Shown one piece after another: positions 8,237 to 16,553 of a DNA stretch of 64,000 nt (positions within the stretch are counted from its first letter, which is position 1; each line of letters begins with the position of its first letter). The position numbers and the translations under genes are program-made. The notes under the pieces were generated by a model. It ran no database searches. It saw only the letters and a program-made list of their open reading frames with translations, and was not told where the DNA came from. This DNA comes from VRUE01 sp963706605. GTDB lineage: Bacteria; Actinomycetota; Thermoleophilia; Solirubrobacterales; 70-9. The DNA is taken from assembly GCA_963706605.1 (NCBI GenBank), contig OY970165.1:806001-870000 (forward strand), given 5' to 3'.

Positions 8237-10675
8237 ATGATCGGGACCTACGTCTCGGCGGCGTTGATCTGCGTCGCCTCGCTTCTCGTCGGGCGCGCTC
8301 TGCTCCTCCTCGCCGGGCGCGACTCCTGGTCGTGGCTGGAGCCGGCGGCCGGCTTCGGCGCGGTGCTGACCGTGACCGGCGTCCTCGCCCGCGCCCCCGG
8401 CCACGGCACCTCGGCGACGCTGGGCCTCGTTCTGCTGCTCGTCCTCGCCGCGGCGATTGTCATCGTGCGCCCTGCCCGCGGCGGCCGCGAAGCGCTGCGG
8501 CGCGGGCTGCCGATCGCGATCACGATCGCGATCGTGCTCTCGATCCCCTTCGCGATCAGCGGTCGCTGGGGCCTGCTCGGAGTCGGATTCAACAACGACC
8601 TCGGCCTCCACCTCGCCTGGGCGGAGTGGCTGCGCAGTGGGATCGGCCCGCTCCCCGACTCCGGCTACCCGCTCGGCCCACACGGGCTCGCCGTGGCGAC
8701 CGCGGCGCTGCCCGGAATCGGGCTCGGACAGGCCTTCGTCGGCGAGATCTTCGCGATCGGCGTGCTGACCGGCCTGACGGCGCTGGCGGCGCTGCCCGGC
8801 CTCGGCCCGGCGCGGCGGTTGCTGGCGGCGATGATGGTCGCCGTCCCCTACTTGGCCGCCTCCTACTTCGCCCAGGGCGCTTTCAAGGAGACCGCCGAGG
8901 CACTCTTCGTGCTCGCCGTCGCGGTCGGTCTGCGCGACATCGAACGGCTCCGAGCCCGGGAGGACGTGCCGGTTGTTAGCCGCCCATATGGGCGGCTAAC
9001 AACCGGCACGTCTGTCGCGTGGGCGCGGATGGTGTTGCCCTGGCTGGCGCTTGCCGGCGGCATCTTCTTCTCCTACAGCTTCGCCGGACTTGCTTGGCCG
9101 ATCGCGATCGTCGCCCTCTGGAGCCTCACCCTTCCCGAGGTGCGACGGGCCCTGGCTCCGCGGGCGCTGCTGCGCCTCCTGCTGCGGCCGTCGACCCTGG
9201 TCGCGATCGCGGCTCTGGTCGCGATCGCGGCCGCGGCGACCCTCGTCGGTCCCTTCGGCTTCGTCCACAGCTTCAACAAAGTGGCCGGAAGCAACACCTA
9301 TGGCCCGGTCTCTCCGCTCGAGGCGCTGGGCGTGTGGCCGACCACCAACTACCGCCTCGAAGCTCCGGGCGGCGCCCACCTGACCGGGCTGGCCGGGGCG
9401 ATCGGGGCGCTCGCCGTGTTGGCCGGTGTGGTCTGGTGGGTGCGCCGGCGCGAGCTCGCGGTGCCGATCGGACTCGGCGCCTGCGTCGTCCTCTACCTCG
9501 CCGCGCTGCCGAGCAGCGGCGACTACTCGCATGCAAAGGCGCTGATGATCGGCGCCCCGCTGGCGATGCTGGTCGCGATCCGCCCCCTCCTCACCGAGCT
9601 CGCCCCATCCCGCGTTCGCAGCTATCCGACTATAGGTAGGAAAAGTGCGAACGCGGGTGCAGGGGGGCGGCGGAGCTTGGCGATGCGCGCCGGGTGGGGG
9701 TTGCTTGCCGTGGCCTTCATCGGCGGCGCCGCCTACTCGAGCTTCCTTGCCCTGCGCGACGCGCCGGTCGGGCCGCCCGGCCACGGCGCCGAGCTGCGCG
9801 CCTTCATGCCGATCGTGCGGGGTAAGCCGGTCCTCTACGCCGGCCAGGACCGTTATGCCGCCTACGAGCTGCTCGGCGCGGACACCCACGTGCCGCTGGT
9901 CGAGTTCCCCGACGGCGACGTCTCCCCCAACCCCGAGAAGCCATTCGACACCGGCGACGCCTACAGCCCGATCGACTTCGACTCCTTCTCGCGTGGCACC
10001 CTTGACAGCTTCCCCTACGTGATCACCGGCCGGGCCGCCTGGAACAGCCAGGCGCCGCCCAACTTCAAGCGCATCGCCGCGACTCCCTCCTACCTGCTCT
10101 GGAAAAGGACCGGGCCGACGCCGCACGACCGTCATGTGCTGCTCGAGGGCACCAATGCGGGAGCGCGGGCGGGCTGCGCCTCGCCGGAGATCCGCATCCT
10201 CCTCTCCAACCCGGGCCGCGCCTCGCTCTTTCCGGACGTCGCGATCGGGCCGAAGTCCCACTGGCGCGAAGGCAGCGACTTGCGCACCGGTGAGACGGCC
10301 TCACAGACGGTCGAGCTGCCGCGGGGACGCTGGCGGCTCTCACTCCAGTATTTCTCCCCCTTCAGGCTGACGCTGAGCACCGCCGGCTTCCGCCGAGAGC
10401 TGGTGCCTGCGCTCGACGGCCAGCGCCCCAACACGATCAGCCTCGCCAACGACGGTCAGTTCTGGCCGGCGGGCGTCTACGCGAGCCGGGGCGGCAAGGT
10501 GAGGTTCACGATCGCGGCCGCCGACCCTAGCTTCCTGCAGCGCCTCAGCGGCTACGACGGCACGGCCGCCGTCGGCAACCTGATCGCCGTCGCCGCCGGA
10601 CAGCGCCGAATCGTCCCGCTGCGTGCCGCCTGCGATAGCTGGATCGACTGGTACCGGTCTGCTGAATCGCCCTAA
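8237..10675 (+). CDS. Large multi-pass membrane protein, possible glycosyltransferase; hosts two palindromic insertions
   Basis: An 812-aa protein. About 550 residues of transmembrane helices are followed by an extracytoplasmic C-terminal domain of mostly beta character (about 560-812). The architecture and the early acidic loop GVGFNNDLGLHLAWAEWLRSG recall GT-C glycosyltransferases that use polyprenyl-linked sugars, but no diagnostic catalytic motif is certain. Two palindromic repeats lie inside the frame: residues about 243-259 (DVPVVSRPYGRLTTGTS) and 459-473 (RVRSYPTIGRKSANA). Both fall in Arg-rich loops between helices, probably cytoplasmic. The frame stays open through both, so the gene looks intact. 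Confidence 0.72.
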   Translation: MIGTYVSAALICVASLLVGRALLLLAGRDSWSWLEPAAGFGAVLTVTGVLARAPGHGTSATLGLVLLLVLAAAIVIVRPARGGREALRRGLPIAITIAIVLSIPFAISGRWGLLGVGFNNDLGLHLAWAEWLRSGIGPLPDSGYPLGPHGLAVATAALPGIGLGQAFVGEIFAIGVLTGLTALAALPGLGPARRLLAAMMVAVPYLAASYFAQGAFKETAEALFVLAVAVGLRDIERLRAREDVPVVSRPYGRLTTGTSVAWARMVLPWLALAGGIFFSYSFAGLAWPIAIVALWSLTLPEVRRALAPRALLRLLLRPSTLVAIAALVAIAAAATLVGPFGFVHSFNKVAGSNTYGPVSPLEALGVWPTTNYRLEAPGGAHLTGLAGAIGALAVLAGVVWWVRRRELAVPIGLGACVVLYLAALPSSGDYSHAKALMIGAPLAMLVAIRPLLTELAPSRVRSYPTIGRKSANAGAGGRRSLAMRAGWGLLAVAFIGGAAYSSFLALRDAPVGPPGHGAELRAFMPIVRGKPVLYAGQDRYAAYELLGADTHVPLVEFPDGDVSPNPEKPFDTGDAYSPIDFDSFSRGTLDSFPYVITGRAAWNSQAPPNFKRIAATPSYLLWKRTGPTPHDRHVLLEGTNAGARAGCASPEIRILLSNPGRASLFPDVAIGPKSHWREGSDLRTGETASQTVELPRGRWRLSLQYFSPFRLTLSTAGFRRELVPALDGQRPNTISLANDGQFWPAGVYASRGGKVRFTIAAADPSFLQRLSGYDGTAAVGNLIAVAAGQRRIVPLRAACDSWIDWYRSAESP
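8963..9012. repeat. Palindromic element type A, copy 1 (inside a coding region)
   Basis: A perfect 50-bp palindrome with no loop. It starts GACGTGCCGG, has CCCATATGGG at the centre and ends CCGGCACGTC. An identical 50-mer lies at 39485-39534. Here it is read in the only one of three phases that lacks TAA/TAG, giving VPVVSRPYGRLTTGT; the opposite strand gives the same peptide. It resembles in principle the coding palindromic elements of Rickettsia, but the sequence is unrelated as far as I can tell. Confidence 0.95.
9611..9655. repeat. Palindromic element type C, copy 1 (inside a coding region)
   Basis: A 45-bp imperfect palindrome with outer arms CGCGTTCGCA / TGCGAACGCG (12-bp arms when the flanking CC/GG is included, 9609-9657). 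It shares length and most positions with the element at 30398-30442, including GTTCGCA, TATCCG, CTAT and AAGTGCGAAC. It adds 15 in-frame codons to the 812-aa membrane protein. Confidence 0.85.
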
Positions 10676-10681
10676 GAGGTT

Positions 10682-11605
10682 CTAAGAGGCGGTTTTGGTC
10701 GCCAGGCGTTCCGGGGAGACGCGAACGACGTCCCAAACCAGGCCGGCCTTCTCGAGGCCGTCGATGACGATCGCCGAGACGTCGACCTGCCAGCGACCGA
10801 GGCCGTGGACGGCGGAGGTCGGGAAGGCGTGGTGGTTGTTGTGCCAGGCCTCGCCCAGGGTCGGAATCGCAATCAAGGCCAGGTTGCGCGACTCGTCCGT
10901 CGTCTCGTAGTCGCGGTTGCCGAAGACGTGGCAGAGCGAGTTGATGCTGTAGGTGAAGTGGTGCAGGACGAAGACCCGGACCAGGCCGCCCCAGAGCAAG
11001 CCGGTGACCGCGGCGAAGAGCGTGCCGCCGATCACCCAGCCGAGCGCGAAGGGAACCAGGAGACCGACGATCGCCCAGTAGATGAAGGTGCGGTCGACCC
11101 AGTTGATCACCGGGTCCTTGAGCAGGTCGGGCGCGAAGCGCTCCTTGTTGCCGCGCTGGGTGTGGATGAAGAGCCATCCCATGTGGGCGTGGAAGAGGCC
11201 GCGCATGGCGCCGCTCCACCCGTGTCCATGATCGACATGGGGACTGTGCGGATCGCCGACTTCGTCGGAGAAGGCGTGATGCTTGCGGTGGTCGGCGACC
11301 CAGGAGATCACCGGGCCCTCGATCGCCGCCGAGCCGAGGATCGCCAACAACCCGTGCAGCCAACGTTTCGCCTTGAAGCTGCGGTGGGTGAGGTGGCGGT
11401 GGAATCCGACCGTGATCCCCAATCCGGTCAGCACGTACATGCCGACGAAGAGGAAGACGTCGCTCCAGTGCAGCGCCTTGCCCCAAACCTGCCAGCCCGC
11501 GAAGCCGATCGCGATGAAAGGCACCAGGGTGACGAGGCCGGTGATGATGCGGTCGCGCGTCTCGTTGGCGACCGGCTGGATGTCGGATGGGAGAGGTCCT
11601 GCCAC
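10682..11605 (-). CDS. Membrane fatty-acid (acyl-CoA delta-9 type) desaturase
   Basis: A 307-aa di-iron membrane desaturase. The three His boxes are present: HRHLTH (box 1), HRKHH (box 2, in DHRKHHAFSDEVGDPHSPH) and HNNHH (box 3, EAWHNNHHAFP). Four hydrophobic segments flank them. It introduces a double bond into acyl-CoA or acyl-lipid chains using O2 and an electron donor; no ferredoxin or reductase is adjacent. The start is GTG 11605. It is divergent from a cyclopropane-fatty-acid synthase 63 bp away, and together they could tune membrane fluidity. Confidence 0.92.
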   Translation of the reverse strand: MAGPLPSDIQPVANETRDRIITGLVTLVPFIAIGFAGWQVWGKALHWSDVFLFVGMYVLTGLGITVGFHRHLTHRSFKAKRWLHGLLAILGSAAIEGPVISWVADHRKHHAFSDEVGDPHSPHVDHGHGWSGAMRGLFHAHMGWLFIHTQRGNKERFAPDLLKDPVINWVDRTFIYWAIVGLLVPFALGWVIGGTLFAAVTGLLWGGLVRVFVLHHFTYSINSLCHVFGNRDYETTDESRNLALIAIPTLGEAWHNNHHAFPTSAVHGLGRWQVDVSAIVIDGLEKAGLVWDVVRVSPERLATKTAS

Positions 11606-11668
11606 GCCCGACGATCATACGGCGGAACGGAGGGGAAAGCCGCTGCAACGTGCCTATAGGGTTTGGTG

Positions 11669-12874
11669 ATGCCGTTTGCCAGCACTGCAACGCTGCGGCG
11701 AGAGATCGAGGGCCGCATCCCGGAGCGCCCCTTCACGGTCGAGTTCTGGGACGGGACGCGGCTGCCCTCGAACGACGGCGGGGGGCCTACTTTCTACGTG
11801 CGCTCGCCACGCGCCGCCGCGCACGCGCTGCGAGCGCCCGGCCAGCTCGGGCTCGGCCGCGCCTACGTCAGCGGCGAGATCGAGGTCGACGACATCGACG
11901 CGGTGATCGAGCTGCTCGACGGATGGCAGCCACCGCCGCTGGAGGGCAGCGACAAGGCGCGGCTGCTGTTGGGCGCGGTGCGCGCCGTCGGGCTGACCAG
12001 GCCTCCGCGCCGGCCCGCCGCCGAGCTGCGGCCGAGCGGTCACCGCCACAGCAAAGAGCGCGACGCCGAGGCCGTGCGCCATCACTACGACGTCTCCAAC
12101 GAGTTCTTCTCGCTGTTCCTCGACGAGTCGATGACCTACAGCTGCGCGATCTTCTCGCGCGGCGCCGAGACGCTCGAGGCGGCGCAGGAAGAGAAGCTGG
12201 AGACCGTCGCCCGCAAGCTGGCCCTGAAGGAGGGTGACCGGGTGCTCGACGTGGGCTGCGGCTGGGGCAGCTTCCCGCTCTGGGCGGCGACCAAGCACGG
12301 CGCCAACGTCCTCGGCATCACGCTCTCGCCCCCCCAGGCCGAGAAGGCGCGTCAAAGAGCCGAGGCGGCCGGGGTCGCCGACCGGGTCCAGATCCGCGTC
12401 ATGGACTACCGCGACCTCGCCGGCGAGCGCTTCGACGCGATCGCCAGCATCGGCATGGTCGAGCACGTCGGCACCACGCAGATAGACGTTTACGCCCGCA
12501 CTCTGGCCGGTCTTCTGAAACCCGAGGGGCAGCTGCTCAACCATGGCATCGCCCGTCTCCGCCACAGCGATCCCGAGGCCGGTCCGTTCTCGGAGCGCTA
12601 CGTCTTCCCCGACGCGGAACCGCTGCACCTCTCGCGGGTCCTGCTGGCACTGGAACGGGCGGGCTTCATCACCCGCCATGTCGAGGAGTTCGGGGCCGAC
12701 TACGCAGAGACCCTGCGCCACTGGGCCAATCGCCTCGACGAGAACCTGGACGAGGCTGTACGCCTCGCCGGCCCGGAACGGGTGCGCGTCTGGCGCCTCT
12801 ACCTGCGCATGGCCCGCAGGGGCTTCGAGAGCGGCTTTCTCTCGATCTACCAGGCTCGCTGCTCGCTGGCCTGA
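11669..12874 (+). CDS. Cyclopropane-fatty-acyl-phospholipid synthase family methyltransferase
   Basis: About 401 aa from ATG 11669 (GTG and TTG codons just upstream are alternatives). It has an N-terminal lipid-binding domain and a C-terminal SAM methyltransferase domain with motif I VLDVGCGWGSFPLWAA, preceded by the family hallmark HHYDVSNEFFSLFLD and ESMTYSCAIF. It transfers a methylene group from SAM to an unsaturated phospholipid acyl chain. Divergence from the desaturase that makes its substrate supports the call. A role as a mycolic-acid-type methyltransferase cannot be excluded. Confidence 0.93.
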   Translation: MPFASTATLRREIEGRIPERPFTVEFWDGTRLPSNDGGGPTFYVRSPRAAAHALRAPGQLGLGRAYVSGEIEVDDIDAVIELLDGWQPPPLEGSDKARLLLGAVRAVGLTRPPRRPAAELRPSGHRHSKERDAEAVRHHYDVSNEFFSLFLDESMTYSCAIFSRGAETLEAAQEEKLETVARKLALKEGDRVLDVGCGWGSFPLWAATKHGANVLGITLSPPQAEKARQRAEAAGVADRVQIRVMDYRDLAGERFDAIASIGMVEHVGTTQIDVYARTLAGLLKPEGQLLNHGIARLRHSDPEAGPFSERYVFPDAEPLHLSRVLLALERAGFITRHVEEFGADYAETLRHWANRLDENLDEAVRLAGPERVRVWRLYLRMARRGFESGFLSIYQARCSLA

Positions 12875-12972
12875 TCCGAGATCTCCTACCACAGGCTTAA
12901 CCGACGCCATTTCGCCGGTGATGTATAAACAAGACAGTTCTCTACGCAGACTCCTGGGAGGTATCAAGCGGA

Positions 12973-13290
12973 GTGGGTGCGTCTCCGGCAGCGCTTTCGA
13001 GCACGCAGCAGCGACCGGGCTGGCTGGACGTCGTCGCCGATCCGGTCCGCCTTCAGATCCTTCGCTCCCTCAGTCAGGTTGACGAGGCCACCGCGTCGGA
13101 GCTGGCGACCCGCAGCCAGGCCAGCTACCAGACGCTGCGCCGGCACCTCGAGGTGCTGGGGGCATTCGGCGTGATCGAGGAGCGGCCGGGCAAGAGCGAC
13201 GGTGAGACGTCAGGCCGCCCAGCCGCCCGCTTCCGCCTCTCGCCGGACGTTCGCGAGAGCGTCAGCTCCGTGTTCGGCAGCTCGCCGTAG
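12973..13290 (+). CDS. ArsR-type winged-helix transcriptional regulator
   Basis: A 105-aa protein from GTG 12973, with GGGAGG about 12 bases upstream. The domain WLDVVADPVRLQILRSLSQVDEATASELA...SYQTLRRHLEVLGAFGVIEE is a typical ArsR winged helix, with recognition helix near SYQTLRRHL. No metal-binding Cys cluster is visible, so the ligand is unknown. It converges, with a 2-bp gap, on the MMPL exporter gene. Confidence 0.85.
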   Translation: MGASPAALSSTQQRPGWLDVVADPVRLQILRSLSQVDEATASELATRSQASYQTLRRHLEVLGAFGVIEERPGKSDGETSGRPAARFRLSPDVRESVSSVFGSSP

Positions 13291-13292
13291 CC

Positions 13293-16200
13293 TCAGACGG
13301 CATCGCCCTTCAACGGCTCGGCAGGGACCGGGGTCCCGCCCGGCAGCGCCCGATCGAGCCATCTCGGCATCCACCAACTCCACTTGCCCAGCCGGGTCAT
13401 GGCCGCGGGTATGACGATCAGCCTGACGATGAAGGCGTCGACGAAGACGCTGATCGCCTGCGCCACTCCGAAGTTGCGGAGTGGGATGAAGGCGGAGACC
13501 GAGAAGGCGAGAAAGACCGCGATCATGATCAGGGCCGCACCGGTGACGACGGGAGCGACATGGTCGAGGCCATCCCTGATCGCCGCCTCTGACGAGCCGG
13601 TGCGTACGTACTCCTCCCGGATCCGCGCAAACACGAACACCTCGTAATCGATCGCCAACCCGAACATCACCAGCAGCGTCGCCGGGATCACAGAGGTTTC
13701 GACATAGCCCGGCCCGCCGAGCAGGGAGCCGTTGAACAGCAACGCAACCAGACCAAAGCTCGCCGAAACCGTGATCAGATTGAGCAACGCGGCGAGCAGT
13801 GGGATCGTCAGCGATCGCACCACCGGAATCAGGACGAGGAAGCTGACCAGCGAGAGGACGATGCGCATCAGCGGCGCCTGTCCGCGGAGCAGGTCATTGG
13901 CGTCGAGCTCGGTGGGGGTGACGCCCCCCACCACCACTTCCGCATCGGATTTCCGGGCGAGAATCGCGGCATCCTGTTCCAGGCGATCCCTGGTTTCGCT
14001 GGACTCGGCGCTGTTTGCCTCACTGCTCGGGATCACCAGCATGCGCGCGTCCTGCCCGCCCCGGTCGAGGTTGACCAGGAAGCCGAGTTGTTCACGGCGC
14101 GCAGGCGGGCTTCCATCGAGGCCCGCCAGAACGAAGTAGCTGGATTTGAACAGGCCCGGACTCCGCCGGTGCAGGAGATCGAGCTGAGAGCCGCTCCCGT
14201 CCGGTCCGCTCTGGCGTTCCAGCCCCAGACCGATTCGACGCAGCGCCCCGGTCAGCAGCTTCGACTTCTGAGCCCCGCCTCCGAGGCCGTCGGCGAGACG
14301 GCCCGCGCCGGTCCCAAGCAGGCCGAGGCCGGCGACGAGGCGTTCCGATCCTTCCCCCAGCTTCCTCAGCGACGGCGGGATCTTCTCGCCGCCGCGTGAG
14401 AGCTTCGCGATTCCGCCCGACAGCTGACGGCTGCCGGTCGCCAGGCGGCGAAGACCGCGATCGAGGCGTGCGGAGCCCCTCGCCAGCTTCTTGATCCCAA
14501 CCTGCGCCTGGCCACCCTCCTTGCCCAATTTCGTGGACAGGTAGAGACCGACGCCGAACTGACCTTCGGCGCGTTCGACGCCCTTCTCCACCCCACCGTA
14601 GGAGGGGTCGACCTGTTCCCCCGTTCGTATGTCTGTTCCGCTGAGCCGCCGGTTCGCCTCTTCGATCGCCTCGACCACGGCCGCGTATTCAGGGTCGCCA
14701 CGACCGGTCGTCATCCGCTGCAGGGCCTGCCAGGCCACGGCAAGCCGGCCGGCGGTGTCCTGGAGCGGGCTGTGCAGTTCACCAAGTCGATCTTCCCCGG
14801 ACCGCATCGCGCTCTGGAGCAACCGCGAGCTTGCCCCGATTTCACCGGTCTTTTCCTGGGCCTTCTCGAGCCCTTCGGCGAGGCGCCCGGCGCCGGTGCT
14901 TGCTTTCGTCGTTCCTTCGGCCAGTTCGCCGCTTCCTTCGTCGGCGCGACCGAGACCCTGGGTCAGCTGCTTCGATCCGGTGCTCGCCGCCTGTAGCGAG
15001 CTGGCCAGCAGCCCCGCTCCTTTGTGCGTTACGCCAAGCCCGGAATCAAGCTGCCTGGCGCCTTCCGCCGCTTTGAGCAAGCCGCTGGTGTTCAGTGTCG
15101 CGCCGTCGTGCACCCGCGAGATGCCCGTGTCGAGCCGGGCCAGCCCGTGTTCCTGCTCGACCAGGCTTCCTTCGATACCCGTCAGCTGCGCGGCGCCTTT
15201 CTCGATCCTGGCGAAACCGGCCACGGCCTCGACTCCGGGGTCGCGTTCGACTCGGCGCTGGAAGGCGGCGAGGGCCCGCAACCGACCAGGCGATGTGATC
15301 GGGCTGCCGCGCCCGTTGACGATGACTTCCATCGGCGCGACCCATCCGGGCCCGAGCGCCCGCTCGACGCTTTCCTGCTGGCGGCGCCCGGCATCCCCCG
15401 ACGGCAAGAAGGCGATGCTGCCGGCTCCCGACTTGAGCGTGAATGCCCAGCCGGCGAAGAACAGCAGCAGGATCATGATCGACGCCACCACGCGAGGATG
15501 GCCGGAGAGTCGACGCGCCCAGCGCTGGGGTGCAACCCTCGAGGCACCGCGCTGGGGCAGGGACCAGCGGTCCAGATTGGTGCCGAGCAATGTCAGCAGG
15601 GCGGGGACGACGCACAGCGCCGAGAGCACGCTGAGCACGGTCACCGTGCCCACGGCAAGGGCCGCCGAACGCACAGCCGCCCCCGGAAACACCAGGGTCG
15701 CCGCGAGCATCGCGATCAGCAGCCCGCCGCCCGCCGGGATGACAGAGCGTGCGGTCGCCCTCACCGTCCTCCGCACGGCCTCCGGGACGTCGCCGTCCGC
15801 CATCTCCTCCCTGAAGCGCGAGACGACCAGCAGCGAGTAGTCGACCCCAAGGGCGAGTCCCATCATTCCCACCACGCCGGCGGCGAGCAGGTCGATTTCG
15901 GTGACCCCGAGGAGCAAGCTCAGCACACCGCGAGATGCGGCCACGACGGCCCCACCGACGACCACCGGCATCAGCGCCGCCAGGACCGAGCGGAACACGA
16001 AGAGCAGCACGATCAACAGCACCGGTATGGCGATCGACTCGCCGACCGCGGTCGCATCGCCGCTTGCCTTTATGAGCGATTTGACGACCGAGGGAAAGCC
16101 GGCGATGCTGGCGTGGACGGAGCCCCCCACGACCGCATGAACCTGCCTTTCGACAGGGGGCAGGAGGTTCGACGCATCTTCCCCGTCCCCGCTTTCGGCG

Positions 16201-16553
16201 CGCACCACGATGGCCGCTTCACCGGGAGCGGGCCGGAGTCCCTCGACCGCCGCGCCGGGGCTCCAGGGAGAGACCACCAACGTTCCCGCCATGCGGCCGA
16301 AGCGACTCGCCAGACGCCGCCCCTGACTCTCGACCTCGACCTGCGGACCGCGCAACAGCACCACCATCGCGTACTCGCTGCCGAACTCGCGCAGGGCGAT
16401 TTCGTGCGCCCGCTCGCTCTGGCTGCCGGCGACGTAGAACGGGTGCAGGTTGAGTTCGTGGTCGAGGTTGCGTCCCTGCAGCGCCAGCCCGGCCACCAGG
16501 ACCAGCCAGACGACCATCACCAGGCGTGCCCGCCTTGTCAGGAAGTCAGCCAT
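13293..16553 (-). CDS. MMPL family RND transporter with large helical insert
   Basis: A 1086-aa inner-membrane transporter. Two sets of membrane helices (about 160-370 and 880-1070) match the MMPL duplication, with DYSLLVVSRFREE and DYEVFVFARIREEY as the equivalent motifs of the two halves. Between them, residues about 440-730 hold a long repeat of LxxGxxxLxxG type (e.g. GLEKAQEKTGE, RGSARLDRGLRRLATGSRQL), like the YhgE/Pip extracellular helical stalk. MMPL proteins export lipids or siderophores across the membrane. Its start overlaps the stop of the upstream secreted-protein gene by 8 bp, so the two are probably co-translated and work together. Confidence 0.92.
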   Translation of the reverse strand: MADFLTRRARLVMVVWLVLVAGLALQGRNLDHELNLHPFYVAGSQSERAHEIALREFGSEYAMVVLLRGPQVEVESQGRRLASRFGRMAGTLVVSPWSPGAAVEGLRPAPGEAAIVVRAESGDGEDASNLLPPVERQVHAVVGGSVHASIAGFPSVVKSLIKASGDATAVGESIAIPVLLIVLLFVFRSVLAALMPVVVGGAVVAASRGVLSLLLGVTEIDLLAAGVVGMMGLALGVDYSLLVVSRFREEMADGDVPEAVRRTVRATARSVIPAGGGLLIAMLAATLVFPGAAVRSAALAVGTVTVLSVLSALCVVPALLTLLGTNLDRWSLPQRGASRVAPQRWARRLSGHPRVVASIMILLLFFAGWAFTLKSGAGSIAFLPSGDAGRRQQESVERALGPGWVAPMEVIVNGRGSPITSPGRLRALAAFQRRVERDPGVEAVAGFARIEKGAAQLTGIEGSLVEQEHGLARLDTGISRVHDGATLNTSGLLKAAEGARQLDSGLGVTHKGAGLLASSLQAASTGSKQLTQGLGRADEGSGELAEGTTKASTGAGRLAEGLEKAQEKTGEIGASSRLLQSAMRSGEDRLGELHSPLQDTAGRLAVAWQALQRMTTGRGDPEYAAVVEAIEEANRRLSGTDIRTGEQVDPSYGGVEKGVERAEGQFGVGLYLSTKLGKEGGQAQVGIKKLARGSARLDRGLRRLATGSRQLSGGIAKLSRGGEKIPPSLRKLGEGSERLVAGLGLLGTGAGRLADGLGGGAQKSKLLTGALRRIGLGLERQSGPDGSGSQLDLLHRRSPGLFKSSYFVLAGLDGSPPARREQLGFLVNLDRGGQDARMLVIPSSEANSAESSETRDRLEQDAAILARKSDAEVVVGGVTPTELDANDLLRGQAPLMRIVLSLVSFLVLIPVVRSLTIPLLAALLNLITVSASFGLVALLFNGSLLGGPGYVETSVIPATLLVMFGLAIDYEVFVFARIREEYVRTGSSEAAIRDGLDHVAPVVTGAALIMIAVFLAFSVSAFIPLRNFGVAQAISVFVDAFIVRLIVIPAAMTRLGKWSWWMPRWLDRALPGGTPVPAEPLKGDAV

